Assembly (NCBI GenBank): GCA_039583875.1
Contig: CM077166.1
Span: 94,086,094 to 94,150,093 of the forward strand
Length of the DNA stretch: 64,000 nt
Source of the DNA: Platanthera guangdongensis
Lineage: Eukaryota > Streptophyta > Magnoliopsida > Asparagales > Orchidaceae
Direction of reading: 5' to 3'
Shown here piece after piece: positions 35,444 through 47,335 of the stretch (positions are counted from its first letter, which is position 1; each line of letters opens with the position of its first letter). The position numbers and the translations under genes are program-made. The notes beneath the pieces were generated by a model that did no database searches, was not told the DNA's origin, and saw only the letters and a program-made list of their open reading frames with translations.

Positions 35444-36839
35444 TGAAAGTCCACTTAGTGTCAACTACCTTCACCTATGGGGGGAATAGGTGTCTTGCAG
35501 CGTTTTTGCGGAATTAAAATCGTACCTGCACAAGAAAACAAAACAACATAGCACAGAAAGGACACAAGCAAATTATAGTGGTTCCCCGATTTGGGTACAT
35601 CCACTTTCCCCCTTCGACCTATCTCCCAACCAGGGACGACTCGGTCACTTCACCAATAGGATTGAAATCCAATCCTTGCACTAACGGAAGGAACCCTTCC
35701 ACACATAGGAGTCACCACTCCCACAACACGAGTTGCACCCAACCCTTACAACTAGGAACTAACGTTCCTTTATAACAAAATAGAAATTGGAGTGTATTAG
35801 AAATACAAACTACTTATGGAGAATAAGGTGTCCCTCTTCGTTTGACGACGTGTTCTTGAAGTCAACGAAGAGTCCACAACCCTAAATCTCACTTAGAGAG
35901 AATCTCTCCCGAAACCGGCGGCGGCAAGAAGTGCGGCGGCTTGGTTCTCGGGTTCGGCGGCGACAACGGCGTGCTGCGGCAGTTCTTTGGAGATTCAATC
36001 TTCGTAGCAAAGCTAGCAAGATCTTCCAATGGTCACACTAGGATCGATCGTCTCGATCGATTCGAAAGGGGAAGGTTTTCCCGATCAACGAATCAAGAGA
36101 CAAAGGATCTCTGGTTAGACATGTGAGACGCTGTGCTTGGCTGAGCTTTTGTCGCCGGGAGATCTGGAAGAAACCACGATCAAAAGCCGGCGATCAACTG
36201 GCACGAGCGGCGACGGCGGCGGAGAAAGTTTCGCGATCTAGGTCACGTCGGCGGCTCGGCTTCTTCCTGTTTCAAAAATTTCTCCTTAGACTGTTCAAAA
36301 ATACGCGAGTATTTATACAGTAGAATACTTCTTTATGACCGTTGTGGGTCCCACCAGAAGAAACCCTAAAACCGGTTCAAAACAGCACCTTAACATTTGA
36401 TCCGGTCCAGCGTGCTTCAGTAATTCGCCTAAGGCAAAATCGGCGAGAATCGAAGGCCATTCGGCGAGAATCAGCCAGTGATCACTTGGTGATTCTCGTC
36501 GATTATTACTTAGACGATTTTTCGTCTTTCCACCCATGAGCTGCTCTTTGACCCATCCTTGCTCCTTGTCTGCTCTTGCATTATCACAGCCCTGTACTTG
36601 AAAATAAGTACACTCCAATAGAGAGAGTACACATAGGCCAACACACTGATCTGCTCAATGAGGGATTACGTCGCGCAGACCCGTGTATATTGACCTACTG
36701 CACCCTGACATTGGTGTGTACTTAGCGTGGAATAACTGCAAGCACAAATTAAAAGATTTCATCAAATACATTGTCTATTTACCTTAGCTTGTTCAGGGGC
36801 TTCTTCAAATCAGGTACGTTGTGGATACAATACCCAACA
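35444..36839 (-). repeat. Element G 3' LTR (1396 bp)
   Basis: Contains, reversed, the conserved block (35577-35614), a mini-hairpin array (35655-35782), a TATA box TATTTATA (36310-36317; minus TATAAATA) and, upstream of it in the element sense, a short palindrome zone (36428-36530) with GGCGAGAATC motifs. One copy only of the repeat that is expanded in the 5' LTR. Confidence 0.92.
35655..35782 (-). repeat. Mini-hairpin array with variable stems, element G
   Basis: Successive short inverted repeats with different stems: GGATT/AATCC, GGAAGG/CCTTCC, GGAGT/ACTCC, GTTG/CAAC-type and GGAAC/GTTCC, joined by linkers such as TACAACTA and CACATA. A second copy is in the other LTR (42845-42965). Confidence 0.8.
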
Positions 36840-37171
36840 ATCTCCCCTTATTTGAAGAAGCCTAAACCCTACAAGCTAAGGTGAATAGAGCGTATGGGAA
36901 TGAAAATCATAAACTTAAAATTGAGTTGAGAGAGATATTCATTACCAATACCAATTTCTTGAGAGCAAACTTGGAGCCACCTTAGTCTTAGCCTAGAGGG
37001 TAATCTCCCCCTTTTCGGCTTCTGCATATCTGAGTCTGTTGCATTTGACCCCTTGCTCCCCCTCAGATCTTGCAGCTGTGCTCACACTTGAGTTCCTGGC
37101 AGAGGCTCCCCCTAGATGCACGAGCCTGGAGCTTCTGCAGTCTTCATTCCTCATAGTTTAGCATCCCCAAT
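36840..37171 (-). other. Element G 3' untranslated region with repeated polypurine tracts
   Basis: Non-coding between RNase H and the 3' LTR. CTCCCC-type tracts (purine on minus) occur at 36842, 37006, 37053 and 37108. The first touches the LTR and is the likely primer. No accessory ORF fits here, unlike J. Confidence 0.78.
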
Positions 37172-38640
37172 TTAGTTTTGAAAAAAACTGAACTTGGCTT
37201 CATCTAAGGGCTTTGTGAAAATATCTGCAATCTGCTTGTCCGTGGGGACATAATAGAGAGAGATGTCCTTGTTCTCCTCGTGCTCCCGAATGAAGTGGTA
37301 GCGCACTTCAATATGCTTCGTTCTGCTGTGCGATACCGGATTGTTGGCAATTGCAATTGCACTGGAGGAGTCGCAGTACATTGGTACTTCCTTGAACTGA
37401 AGGTCGTAGTCAGCTAACTGGTTTCTGATCCATAGGAGTTGTGCGCAACAGCTGCCTGCCGAGATGTACTCATACTCTGTTGTGGAGGTTGCTACACAAT
37501 TCTGCTTCTTACTGTTCCATGAGATAAGCCTTCTTCCGAGGAATTGACACGTCCCGGAAGTGCTTTTCCTGTCATCCCTACTCCCTGCAAAATCAACATC
37601 TGAAAAACCTATTAGCTCGACATCATTATTTCTCGGGTACCAGAAGCCAAGATTGGGAGTACCTTTAAGGTATCTTAGAATTCGCTTTGTAGCGACATAG
37701 TTAGATTCCTTAGTGTTCACCTGATATCTGGCACAGACACATGTGGAGAACATGATATCCGGTCTACTGGCAGTAAGGTAGAGCAGGGATCCAATGATGC
37801 TTCGGTATTTGGTTTCATCGAAAGGTTTACCTTTCTCATCCTTATCCAGAGACATAGTGGACCCCATTGGAGTCCTCATGGAGGTTACATTCTCCATACC
37901 GAATTTCTTGAGGAGTTCATTTGTGAACTTCGTCTGAGAGATGAAGATTCCATCCTCAGACTGTTTCATTTGAAGTCCCAAGAAATACTTTAGCTCTCCC
38001 ATACTGCTCATTTCAAACTTTCCTTGCATAAGTTTAGAAAACTTTTTGCAAAGATTGTTGTCCATTGAGCCTAATATAATGTCATCGACATAGATTTGCA
38101 CCAGCAAAATCATGCCTTTGACTTCCCTGAGAAATAATGTCTTATCTATTTTACCTCTAGAGAACTTGTTCTCAAGAAAAAAACTAGATAAAGTCTCATA
38201 CCAAGCTCGTGGAGCTTGTTTTAAACCATATAGATCTTTATTAAGAAAATATACATGATTGGGATAAGTAGGATTGACAAAACCTGGGGGTTGAGCGACG
38301 TATACTTCCTCTTCCAGGTCTCCGTTCAAGAATGCTGATTTCACTTCCATTTGATAGACTGTGAATCCTTTGTGCGAAGCATACGCCAGGAACAATCTGA
38401 TTGCCTCGAGCCTTGCCACTGGTGCAAAGGTCTGGTCGAAGTCAATCCCCTCCTCCTATCTGTAACCTTGAGCCACCAGCCTGGCCTTGTTCTTTATGAT
38501 GACACCATGTTCATCCAGTTTGTTTCCGAAGATCCACTTGGTGCCAATCACATTCTGCTTTTGTGGTCTGGGAACCAGCGTCCAAACGTTGCATCGTTCG
38601 AATTGATGCAGTTCATCTTGCATGGCCAAAATTCATGCCG
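37172..38640 (-). pseudogene. pol: Element G reverse transcriptase and RNase H (one or two stops)
   Basis: A 415-codon open stretch (37172-38419) has [33 protein letters not shown] and the intact active site [11 protein letters not shown]. RNase H residues are kept: [19 protein letters not shown], then TTEYEY and [13 protein letters not shown], ending [19 protein letters not shown]. Upstream RT sequence (WTLVPRPQ, NVIGTKWIF) is joined through a TAG at about 38459 and a TGA near 38627. Apart from these, motifs look functional. Confidence 0.9.
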
Positions 38641-40319
38641 CATCTTTGTTCGCCTCGTCGAACTTCTTTGGCTCAACCTGTGACAGGAAGCTAAGATGCA
38701 AAATCTCGTTAATAGTACCTCTTCTAGTTCTGACACTGTCACGAGGATCTCCGATGATCTGATCTTTAGGATGATCCCTCACGTACCGGAGCTCTAGAAG
38801 TCTGGCGTCTGTAGCTTCGACTACTTCTTGGGCTTCTCCTTCTTCTAAGAGATTTGCTCCATTTTGATCTTCAACATTCCCAGTTGACGTTGAGGTGGAA
38901 ACTTTGACGTACTTAGGAGTTTCATCTTTAGCGGTCTCATCGAGACTCAGCTGTTCAAGTCATGCACCTGCATCTTCAAGAATACCGCTGGAAGAATTGC
39001 TGTTAAGCAAGCTTCCTTCATCAAATACAACATTAATTGATTCTTCTACCACTAGGATTTTCTTATTGAAGACCCTATATGCCCGACTGTGGGTACTATA
39101 GCCCATGAATATGCCTTCGAAGCATTTTTCACCAAATTTAGTACGCGGGTACTTCCCATTATTCAGTACATAACATCTGGAATCAAAGATTCTCAAATAG
39201 GACTTGGTTGGTTTCCTGCCTTTCAGTAGTTCGTAGGGCGTCTTACGATGACTTTTGTTGATCAATGCCCGATTTTGAACATGACAAGCCGTATTGACCC
39301 CCTCAGCCCAGAAGTATTCTGGGAGTGAAGCGTCATTCAACATTGTCGTGCAGGCTTCAATGAGTGTTCTATTTCTCCCCTCCGCGACTCCGTTTTGTTG
39401 AGGAGTGCGCGGGGAGGAAAACTCATGAAAGATACTAAGTTCTTCACAGAACTCTGTCATAGCACCAGACTCGAACTCTGTTCCATGGTCACTTCTGATT
39501 TTGACCACTGAGTAGTTAAGTTCATTCTGGATCTGCTTGACAAAGCTGGTGAAGATGTCAAACGTATCAGACTTGCGTTTTAAAAAGAACACCCAGGTAA
39601 AGCGAGAGTGATCATCTACAATCACGAGCGTATAAGACTTCCCTCCTAAGCGATGAACTTGCATTGGACCAAACAAGTCCATGTGCAGAAGATAAAGACA
39701 TTTGGAGGAGTCTTTGTCTGAGATGCCCTTAAAGGTAGCCCGAGTCTGTTTGCCCATCTGGCATGCAGGACAGGGACTATCTTTGATACACTTAATAATG
39801 GGAGCATCCCTCACTAAATCTTTAGAAAATAGCATATTAATTGTCTTGTAATTTATATGTGCCAATCTCTTGTGTCATTGTTCACAAAGAGATGCACTGT
39901 CTTTTGCTACTAGGCATACGGGGATAGATGAATCTAAGCTAAGAAAATCTATGCAGAAGATATTTCTGCTCCTAATGCCTGATAATACGTTCTCAGAAGA
40001 TGCACATGAGATTATCAGGCATTTATCCTTGCAGAACTTAACGTCATAACCTTTATCACATAACTGACTTACACTAATCAGGTTATGGTTTAACCCTTCA
40101 ACATAGGCCACGTCGGTGATAGAGATTATACCGTTGGAAATCATACCGTAACCTCTGGTGACTCCTCGATCTGACCCCACAAAGATGACTTTGGTTCCAT
40201 TCTCGACTGCAGTGTAATCACGCAGCAGGCTTCTTGTCCCAGTCATATGCCGGGAGCATCCACTGTCCAAGTACCATATTGGAGTTTTGGTGGCCTTTGG
40301 ACATTCCTGCAAAACAAAA
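38641..40319 (-). pseudogene. pol: Element G protease and integrase (two stops)
   Basis: Protease: YLDSGCSRHMTGTRSLLRDY at about 40220-40280. The GAG-pre-integrase domain follows, then a TGA where HKRLAHINYKT should be preceded by tryptophan (39875). Integrase: zinc CPACQMGKQ, DLFGPM, IVDDHSRFTWVF (D), SDHGTEF (D) and TPQQNGVAEGRNRTLIE (E). A linker of low similarity (38641-38960) leads to RT with a TGA near 38957. Protease starts in the +1 frame relative to gag. Confidence 0.9.
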
Positions 40320-42555
40320 TTAATTTCCCTTAGGAACCCAATCGAACTTGGGTCCTAGATTCTTGGTTAGCATACTCCCCCTCAGGTGGTTAACCCTATG
40401 AGTGGTCGGCCTTGCATTGCTAACATAAGGAGTCTCGTTATACCTCGGATTAAACCAACAATCCACGGCAAAGTGACCAACTTTTCCATAACACCAACAG
40501 TCAAATCTGTTGTACATCTTCCTAGGCTCCTGCTTTACCCTGGGAATGGTGGGTACAGCCGGGGCCTTGGATCTGGAGGTGGAGGCATCATAGTGATTGC
40601 AGTCACATGATTTCTTCACCTTCTGTTCCTTCAGTATAACAGGCTTGGCTTTTGGTGCCTGCTTTCTATTATGGCCGCTAGAGAATTGACCATAATTTCC
40701 CATGTGGATTTCCTCATAAGGTGCCTTGAAGACACTCTCACCGAAGTTGCGGGAAAAAGTCCAACCATCATATCGGCTCTTTGGCTTTGCAACCGAGGGC
40801 CGGAAATGATGACCAAAGGTTGACTCAAAGTCATGTTGGTTGTAGGGAAAGCTAGGCTTTCTGAACGCAACAGGACTGAGTGGGGTCTTTCCCTTTTCAG
40901 CAGCAGAGGCCTTCTTGGCGGCCTTATTCTTTCTCTGGTTCCTGTTTCTCCTGGATGTGGAACCAGATACCCCTACATGCCCCATGCCAGCTCCTTTGGC
41001 CTGAGCAGAGAAGGTATCAACTAATGGAAGAACTGTTTTTGGCATAGAGAAGCTCTTGACGATCTTCCTTTCTGCCGCAAGTTGTTCTTCCAACTTGTCG
41101 ACTTCCTCCTGCTTAAGATCAAGGAGCTTAAGAGACTCTGAATGCTTTGAAGTCAGGTCTAGGTGCTCCTGTCGGAGAGAGATCAAACTGGTGATCTCTT
41201 CCCTTAGGGAGACACTCTCACCCTTAAGGAATTTCACTTCCTTTTTCTCAGCCTTCAATCTCTTATGGCACTCCTCGAAAGTGTTGAACAGAAGCTCATA
41301 CTTCTCGAGGAGCTCCGCTTCACGGGCCGAAGAGCTATGCTCAAGGTCATCATCCTGTGACTCAGGATCAGATTCAGAGTCGGAGAGAGGGACCCACCAG
41401 CCCGAAGTAGGCTTCCTCATCATTACTGGAGTCTGAGGAATCAGACTCACTCAGTGTCTTTGGCCTTTTGGCGATGTAGCTCCTCACTTTCTTCTTATCT
41501 CTAGAGGACTTGTGCTCCTCTCCCTTCCCCTTTTCTCTCTTGCCTTGGTGGCAGTCGGCCACGATGTGTCCTGGCTTATTGCATCCAAAACAAATAATGT
41601 CAGAGGAGCGATGTTTGTTCGGTTTAGAAGCATACCTGTCAGAAGAATAATTTTTCTTCTGATGCCTGGAGGAGGAGCCGTCTCTCTTTCTTTGATTCCT
41701 CATCTTGAGGAACTTCTTGAATTCTCGGGTGATGAGGGAGAAATCTTCCTCAGACAACTCTGAGCTGGAGGAGCATGGCTCGGAGTCCTCCTCCTCATCC
41801 TTTTTCCCGGCACGGTATGAAACCGCACCCTTGCCCTTCCTGGAGTGAATGGCTTTTAGGGCCACAGTATTTTCCTTGGCTGCAGCCTTCTCTGCTTCTT
41901 CTTCTGCTTTCCTGGTGTTCAGTTGAAGCTCATAGGACATCAGCTTCCCAAACAGAATTTGCAGGTCTGTTTCAGCAAGTCTACCAAACTCTCGGATGGC
42001 GCAGATCTTTGTGTCCCATTCCTTAGTAAGGGACCTAAGGAATTTATTATTAAGTTCACCATCAGTGAACACTCTTCCATATCCTTTTATGGCATTGACA
42101 ATCTTGAGGAAGTTCTCGAAGGTGACTCTGATCTCTTCCTTAGGCCCTTGTCTGAAGGCCTCATATTTCTGATTCAGGAGTGATCTCCGATCATCCCTCA
42201 CTTCATCAGTGCCCTCCATTAGGATAATCAGGCAGTGCCAGATCTCCTTTGCTGTCCTGCAGTTGCAGAAGTTCTGCATCATTGAGTCATCGACCGCGCT
42301 GACCAGAATGTTCTGCGCCTTCTTGTCAAGTCCCACCAGCACCATCTCGTCCTTGTCCATTTTAGAAATTTTCTTTGGCACTTTCTTGGTAGGATCAATG
42401 GTGGAGGCCTTAGTGGGGACATAAGGCCCCTCCTCCACGATCATGAAGAGTCGGGGATCAACCGCTTCCATGTAGAACCTAATCCTTTCCTTCCAGATAG
42501 GAAAGTTTAGCCTGGTGCACACTGGGATCTTGCCTGTGTACTTGAGTCCGTCCAT
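40320..42555 (-). pseudogene. gag: Element G gag (one frameshift)
   Basis: The ATG at 42555 (MDGLKYTGKIPVCTRLNF) is chosen because upstream codons lie in the leader. The N-terminal domain has FPIWKERIRFYMEAVDPRLF and CRTAKEIWHCLIILMEG. Knuckle 1: CFGCNKPGHIVADC (about 41545-41590). A frameshift near 41380-41440 leads to a coiled-coil region (41000-41330, leucine heptads) and knuckle 2: CWCYGKVGHFAVDC (about 40450-40495). It ends in TAA (40322-40320), the conserved gag stop. Confidence 0.88.
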
Positions 42556-42631
42556 AGTAGAAGTCTGCCTTCTTCTTGACACTAGTGGCAGGAACTTACT
42601 CAAGGCGTTAACCTTTTTATTGAGTAACCTC

Positions 42632-42643
42632 CCTCTGATACAA
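42632..42643 (-). other. Primer binding site, element G
   Basis: On minus TTGTATCAGAGG, close to the initiator methionine tRNA complement, two bases inside the 5' LTR. Confidence 0.8.
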
Positions 42644-42645
42644 CT

Positions 42646-44253
42646 TGAAAGTCCACTTAGTGTCAACTACCTTCACCTATGGGGGGGGGGGGGAGAATAG
42701 GTGTCTTGCAACATTTTTGCGGAATTAAAATCATACCTGCACAAGAAAACAAAACAACACAGCACAGAAAGGACACAAGCAAATTATAGTGGTTCCCCGA
42801 TTCGACCTATCTCCCAACCAGGATCTACTCGGTCACTTCACCAACAGGATTGAAATCCAATCCTTGCACTAACGAAAGGAACCCTTCCACACGTAGGAGT
42901 CACCACTCCCACAACACGGGTTGCAACCAACCCTTACAACTAGGAACCAACGTCCCTTTACAACAAAATAGAAATTGGAGTGTATTAGAAATACAAACTA
43001 CTTATGGAGAATAAGGTGTCCCTCTTCGTTCTACGACGTGTTCTTGAAGTCAACGAAGAGTCCACAACCCTAAATCTCACTTAGAGAGAATCTCTCCCGA
43101 AACCGGCGGAGGCAAGAAGTGCGTCGGCTTGGTTCTCGGGATCGGCGGCGACAATGGCGTGTTGCGGCAGTTCTTTGGAGATTCAATCTTCGTAGCAAAG
43201 CTAGCAAGATCTTCCAACGGTCACACTAGGATCGATCGTCTCGATCGATTCGGAAGGGTAAGTTTTTCCCGATCAACGAATCAAGAGACAAAGGATCTCT
43301 GGTTAGACGCGTGAGACGCTGTGCTTGGCTGAGCTTCTGTCGCCGGGAGATCTGGAAGAAACCACGATCAAAAGATGGCGATCAACTGGCACGAGCGGCG
43401 ACGGCGGCGGAGCAAGTTTCGCGATCTAGGTCACGTCGGCGGCTCGGCTTCTTCCTGTTTCAAAAATTTCTCCTTAGAATGTTCAAAAATACGTGAGTAT
43501 TTATATAGTAGAATACTTCTTTATGACCGTTGTGGATCCCCCCAGAAGAAACCCTAAAACCGGTTCAAAACAGCGCCTTAACATTTGATCCGGTCCAGCG
43601 TGCTTCAGAAATTTGCCTAAGGCAAAATCGGCGAGAATCGAAGGTCATTCGGCGAGAATCAGCCAGTGATTCTCGATGATTCGGCGAGAATCACTAGTGA
43701 TTCTCGCCGAATCGGCGAGAATCACTTGGTGATTCTCGTCGATTATTACTTAGACGATTTTTCGCCTTTCCACCCATGAGCTGCTCTTTGACCTCGAATC
43801 GGCGAGAATCACTTGGTCATTCTCGTCGATTATTACTTAGACGATTTTTCGTCGTTCCACCCATGAGCTGCTCTTTGACCCCGAATCGGCGAGAATCACA
43901 TGGTGATTCTCGTCGATTATTACTTAGATGATTTTTCGTCTTTCCACCCATGAGCTGCTCTTTGACCCATCCTTGCTCCTTGTCTGCTCTTGCATTATCA
44001 CAGCCTTGTACTTGAAAATAAGTACACTCCAATAGAGAGAGTACACGTAGGCCAACACACTGATCTGCTCAACGAGGGATTACGTCGCGCAGACCCGTGT
44101 ATATTGACCTACTGCACCCTGACATAGGTGTGTACTTAGCGTGGAATAACTGCAAGCACAACTTAAAAGATTTCATCAAATACATTGTCTATTTACCTTA
44201 GCTTGTTCAGGGGCTTCTTCAAATCAGGTACGTTGTGGATACAATACCCAACA
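42646..44253 (-). repeat. Element G 5' LTR (1608 bp)
   Basis: Pairs with 35444-36839. It has a G homopolymer of 13 (about 42680), lacks about 25 bp of the conserved block (near 42800) and has an expanded palindrome region (43650-43965). TATA box at about 43499-43506. Confidence 0.92.
43650..43965. repeat. Palindrome region amplified as about 87-bp tandem repeats
   Basis: A unit holding CGAATCGGCGAGAATCAC, GTGATTCTCGTCGATT and CCACCCATGAGCTGCTC occurs three times with starts near 43707, 43796 and 43881. The 3' LTR has one. CTCGCCGAATCGGCGAG (43700-43716) is a near-perfect palindrome. Confidence 0.88.
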
Positions 44254-45925
44254 TGGTCAATGTTGGACTTAAGTATGGGGGTATTTTCGTGCTTTATTTT
44301 TGCACTTCTATTTTCTGCATTTCAAAAACCCAAAAAAATATATATAACAATAAAAAAATTTTAAAATGAAAAATCCAAAAAAAATTCTTTCCTTTTAAAA
44401 CACAAAAAATTCAAAAATTTTATAAAAAACAAAATTCAAACAAAAATTACAAAACAAAAATTCAACAAAAAAATATATTTTGATTTTACTTTGTAAATAT
44501 TTTTTTTCTTTGTAGATTTTTTTATTTGTAAATATGTTTTTTGTAAATACTCTTCTCACTCTCCCCCTTCCTTTTCTCTCTCATTCTTGTACATAACTTC
44601 TCTTTTTCTCCCAATCTTTGTAACTAGAATGAAAATTTTCTTAAAAATTACAAAAAAAAAATTTCGCAAAACTTAAAAAATTCAAAAAAAATGTTTTGCA
44701 TTTTCCTTTCTTTAGTATGTATATATTAAAGACATAAACACAAAAATACAAAAAAAGATAATAAATCAAAAATTCAAAAAAAATCGAGTAAAACAAAACA
44801 AAAATTCAAAAAAAGATAATAAATTAAAAACACAAAAAAATGATGATAAAAACTATAAAAATAAAAAAAATGTTTTGAAACAAATAAATCAAGTATACCA
44901 TCCTTAATTTTCTTGCTATCCAAAAATTCTGTTTTGAGTTTATTTATATGTGAATTTTATTAATTCTCTATTCGTTATTTGTTTGTTAATTATTGATTGA
45001 AAATTTTAAATAGCCGAGGTTAAGTTTTAAAGAATTCATTATGCTTTGTTAAAAATAGCGAACTCGTTTTAGGCACTACTTCTAATTTTTCATTGATAGG
45101 AGCACGTGTACTATGTTAGAAAATAACAACTATAGAATTCAATTATGTTTACTTTTAGCTTTCTGAAAAATTGGAACGTACAATTTACTAAGGTTGCTCT
45201 CATAAATTTGTTTTAATTAAACATCTTCTTTTCTTTTCTTCCCTTATTTATCATGACCTACTTGACATGATAAAAATTTTTATCCCCAAAAGATCCTATG
45301 TCAATGGAAATAAGATTTCGTTCCGTAAACATAGGCACCCAATAATTTAAAAAGATTGTATGTTACGGAGTAAGAGGATAAAATTCATTACTCCCACACA
45401 TATACATTGGGTTAATTTTATTATGAAGTTGAAAAAAAATGATATTAGGAAAATAAGATTGCATTTTCCTAATAATCCAAAAGAAAAAAAAATGGAGGTT
45501 CGAGAAAAAATCACCTCACCTCAATATCAAAACCCTTTTCATAAACCAACATCAACCCCCTTAGCCAATTTCACGATTCTAGAATTAATTCAAAAATCTT
45601 TTTGAGAGCATAATTTTTAAATAGCATCATTTTCAGTAAAACTCCTATAAGCTAAAGTTCATATAATTCCAAACTATTTTTGTTAATCTAACAATTACAA
45701 TTATTGCTTTCTATTTGATTACATCAAGAAGTCTTTTGGCCAAAACTTTTGCGCTATTTAAATCATCTACATAATTTTAGGACTTAACTCTTACACACCA
45801 TATATTTATTTAGATCTCTCTTATAATTGATTAAGCGGTAGCTAAACTTAGAGTTTTTTCTATTCCTTATAAGTTCACCTCAAACTTTTGCTCTGGAATA
45901 GCAAAAGCTTAAGTATGAGGGTATT
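44254..45925 (+). other. Element F 3' non-coding region, AT-rich
   Basis: No gene is supported; the 81-codon frame at 45360 has no recognisable content. Two polypurine-like copies, CTTAAGTATGGGGGTATT (44268-44285) and CTTAAGTATGAGGGTATT (45908-45925), bracket the region; the second touches the 3' LTR. Long A-rich and T-rich stretches dominate 44300-44900. Confidence 0.75.
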
Positions 45926-46566
45926 TGATGATTTGTAAATATACGCATATTTTAGTACTTTATTTATATCATTTTAGTTCTTAGTCATAGTTTTTAGTTA
46001 TTTTTTTGTTTATAAATGTCTCTTTTTGTAAATATTTACCTAACTTAATTGAATTTTTATTTCTGCAATTTTCTAGAAAAATGGTCAAAAATTGACCTGA
46101 CCCGCCCGTGTCATCCAACCCGATACGCCCGAGTCATTTCCGTTCGACGATCAAGACTTGTGCTCGACGAGTTTCCGTTTGAAGATCGTCGATCAGAATG
46201 ACACTCCAGTGTCAGCCAACCCGATATGCCCGTGTCATTTCCGTGCGACGATCAAGAATCGCGCTCGACGAATTCCGCTAGACGATTATCCGCTCGACGA
46301 TCGGCGATCAACCCGACACGCCCGTGTCAGCCAACACGACATGCCCGTGTCCATCCTGATTGACGATCAAGGCTTCCAGCTCGACGAAATGCTCTCGACA
46401 TTCGTCGAGACCAACCCGACACGCCCCGTATAGATAGAGACACGGGCGTGACTGACACGTGTACTCCTCCACCTGGCCGACAAGATGCTGCCGGCGACTT
46501 TTTACGCAACCCACGTCGGATCTACCTCCCCGACACGCCCAGCGTCATGCCCGTGACCTGGGGCGT
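45926..46566 (+). repeat. Element F 3' LTR, U3 part, cut by H
   Basis: Starts TGATGATTTG after a polypurine tract. From 46090 to 46560 it has CACGCCCGTGTC and CTCGACGA motifs, the same vocabulary as the chromovirus LTRs. It is cut by H at 46567; the remainder is not in the window. Confidence 0.75.
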
Positions 46567-46714
46567 TGTTGGGTACATTGGAAAATGTGTACTAGATTTG
46601 AAGAAGCCTCACCCTACTCAATGATATACATCAAGGTGTATTTGATGTGCTTTGAGTTTATATGTGCAGGTTAAGTAATTGCAGGAAATGCAGAAAATTT
46701 CTAAGTCCATGTGT

Positions 46715-47335
46715 TGACACATAGAGATGCAGTGTCGACACTTATGAAGGCTTGTGTCGACACCTAAAGAAGCTGTGTCGACACTTGGAGTATTTGCGTC
46801 GACACCAAGAAAGGTAGAGTCGACACCTGAAGAAAAGTGTCGACACATACAAGCAGTGTCGACACACTATGAAGAATACTCAACATATATCATGTCGATA
46901 CTTAGAGGCAGTGTCGACACCCAGAGAAGCTTAGTCGACATCCAATGTGTCAACACCAGGAAGCTGTGTCAACACACTGAAGGCATTGTCGACATCAACT
47001 GTGTCGACACACAGGACTTGTGTCGACACACAGCAAGTTTCAACAAAGTTAAAGTAAAGAAGTACTTGTATCGACACAAAGGAGATGTGTCGACACTCAG
47101 CAAGTTTCAACACAAGAAGGCATGTGTCGACACAAAGGAGATGTGTCGACATACAGCAGAATTCAACTAAGTTTTAAAGAAGAAGTACTTGTGTCGACAT
47201 ACTCAATCAGTATCGACACATTCAATAGAAGCAGTGTCGAGAAGCTATTACAATAACAGAAGGAGTTGTGTCGACACTTAGTCCACTTGTGTCGACACTT
47301 GGTCTATTTGTGTCGACACATAATGAAGAACAGTC
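46715..47335 (+). promoter_or_regulatory. TGTCGACA palindrome array in the H LTR
   Basis: About two dozen copies of GTGTCGACAC or near variants (TGTCAACA, TATCGACA), spaced mostly 20-30 bp, end about 150 bp before the TATA box. Each copy is an 8-bp perfect palindrome with a central CpG and a SalI-type core GTCGAC. Confidence 0.9.

Larger units (their letters stand above)
35444..44253 (-). mobile_element. Element G: young Sirevirus (Ty1-copia)
   Basis: LTRs 35444-36839 and 42646-44253 begin TGAAAGTCCAC and end ACCCAACA on plus. The flanks TGGAC (35439-35443) and TGGTC (44254-44258) form a target duplication with one mismatch. On minus: primer site (42632-42643), gag, PR, IN, RT and RNase H, with only isolated stops. 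The LTRs are very similar outside indels, so insertion is recent compared with A or F. Confidence 0.94.
29290..46566 (+). mobile_element. Element F: Athila-type Ty3-gypsy element, interrupted by G
   Basis: The primer site is of the Athila/Tat type. Gag, protease, RT-RH and integrase follow in gypsy order on plus (30293-35140), then the phrase AGCGCTCTTGGGAGGCAC (35239) seen downstream of pol in such elements, a long AT-rich non-coding region (44254-45925) and the beginning of the 3' LTR (45926). G splits it at 35444. Stops, frameshifts and an RNase H/IN deletion make it defective. The left boundary is uncertain. Confidence 0.82.

Noticed and set aside
45360..45605. 81-codon lysine-rich ORF in the F 3' region
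   Set aside because: AT-rich, no homology seen, in a region that is non-coding in Athila relatives.
46715..47335. Regularly spaced short repeats resembling a CRISPR array
   Set aside because: Units are 8-10-bp palindromes with variable, partly repeated spacers inside a plant LTR; no cas genes, and the position upstream of TATA fits a promoter array.
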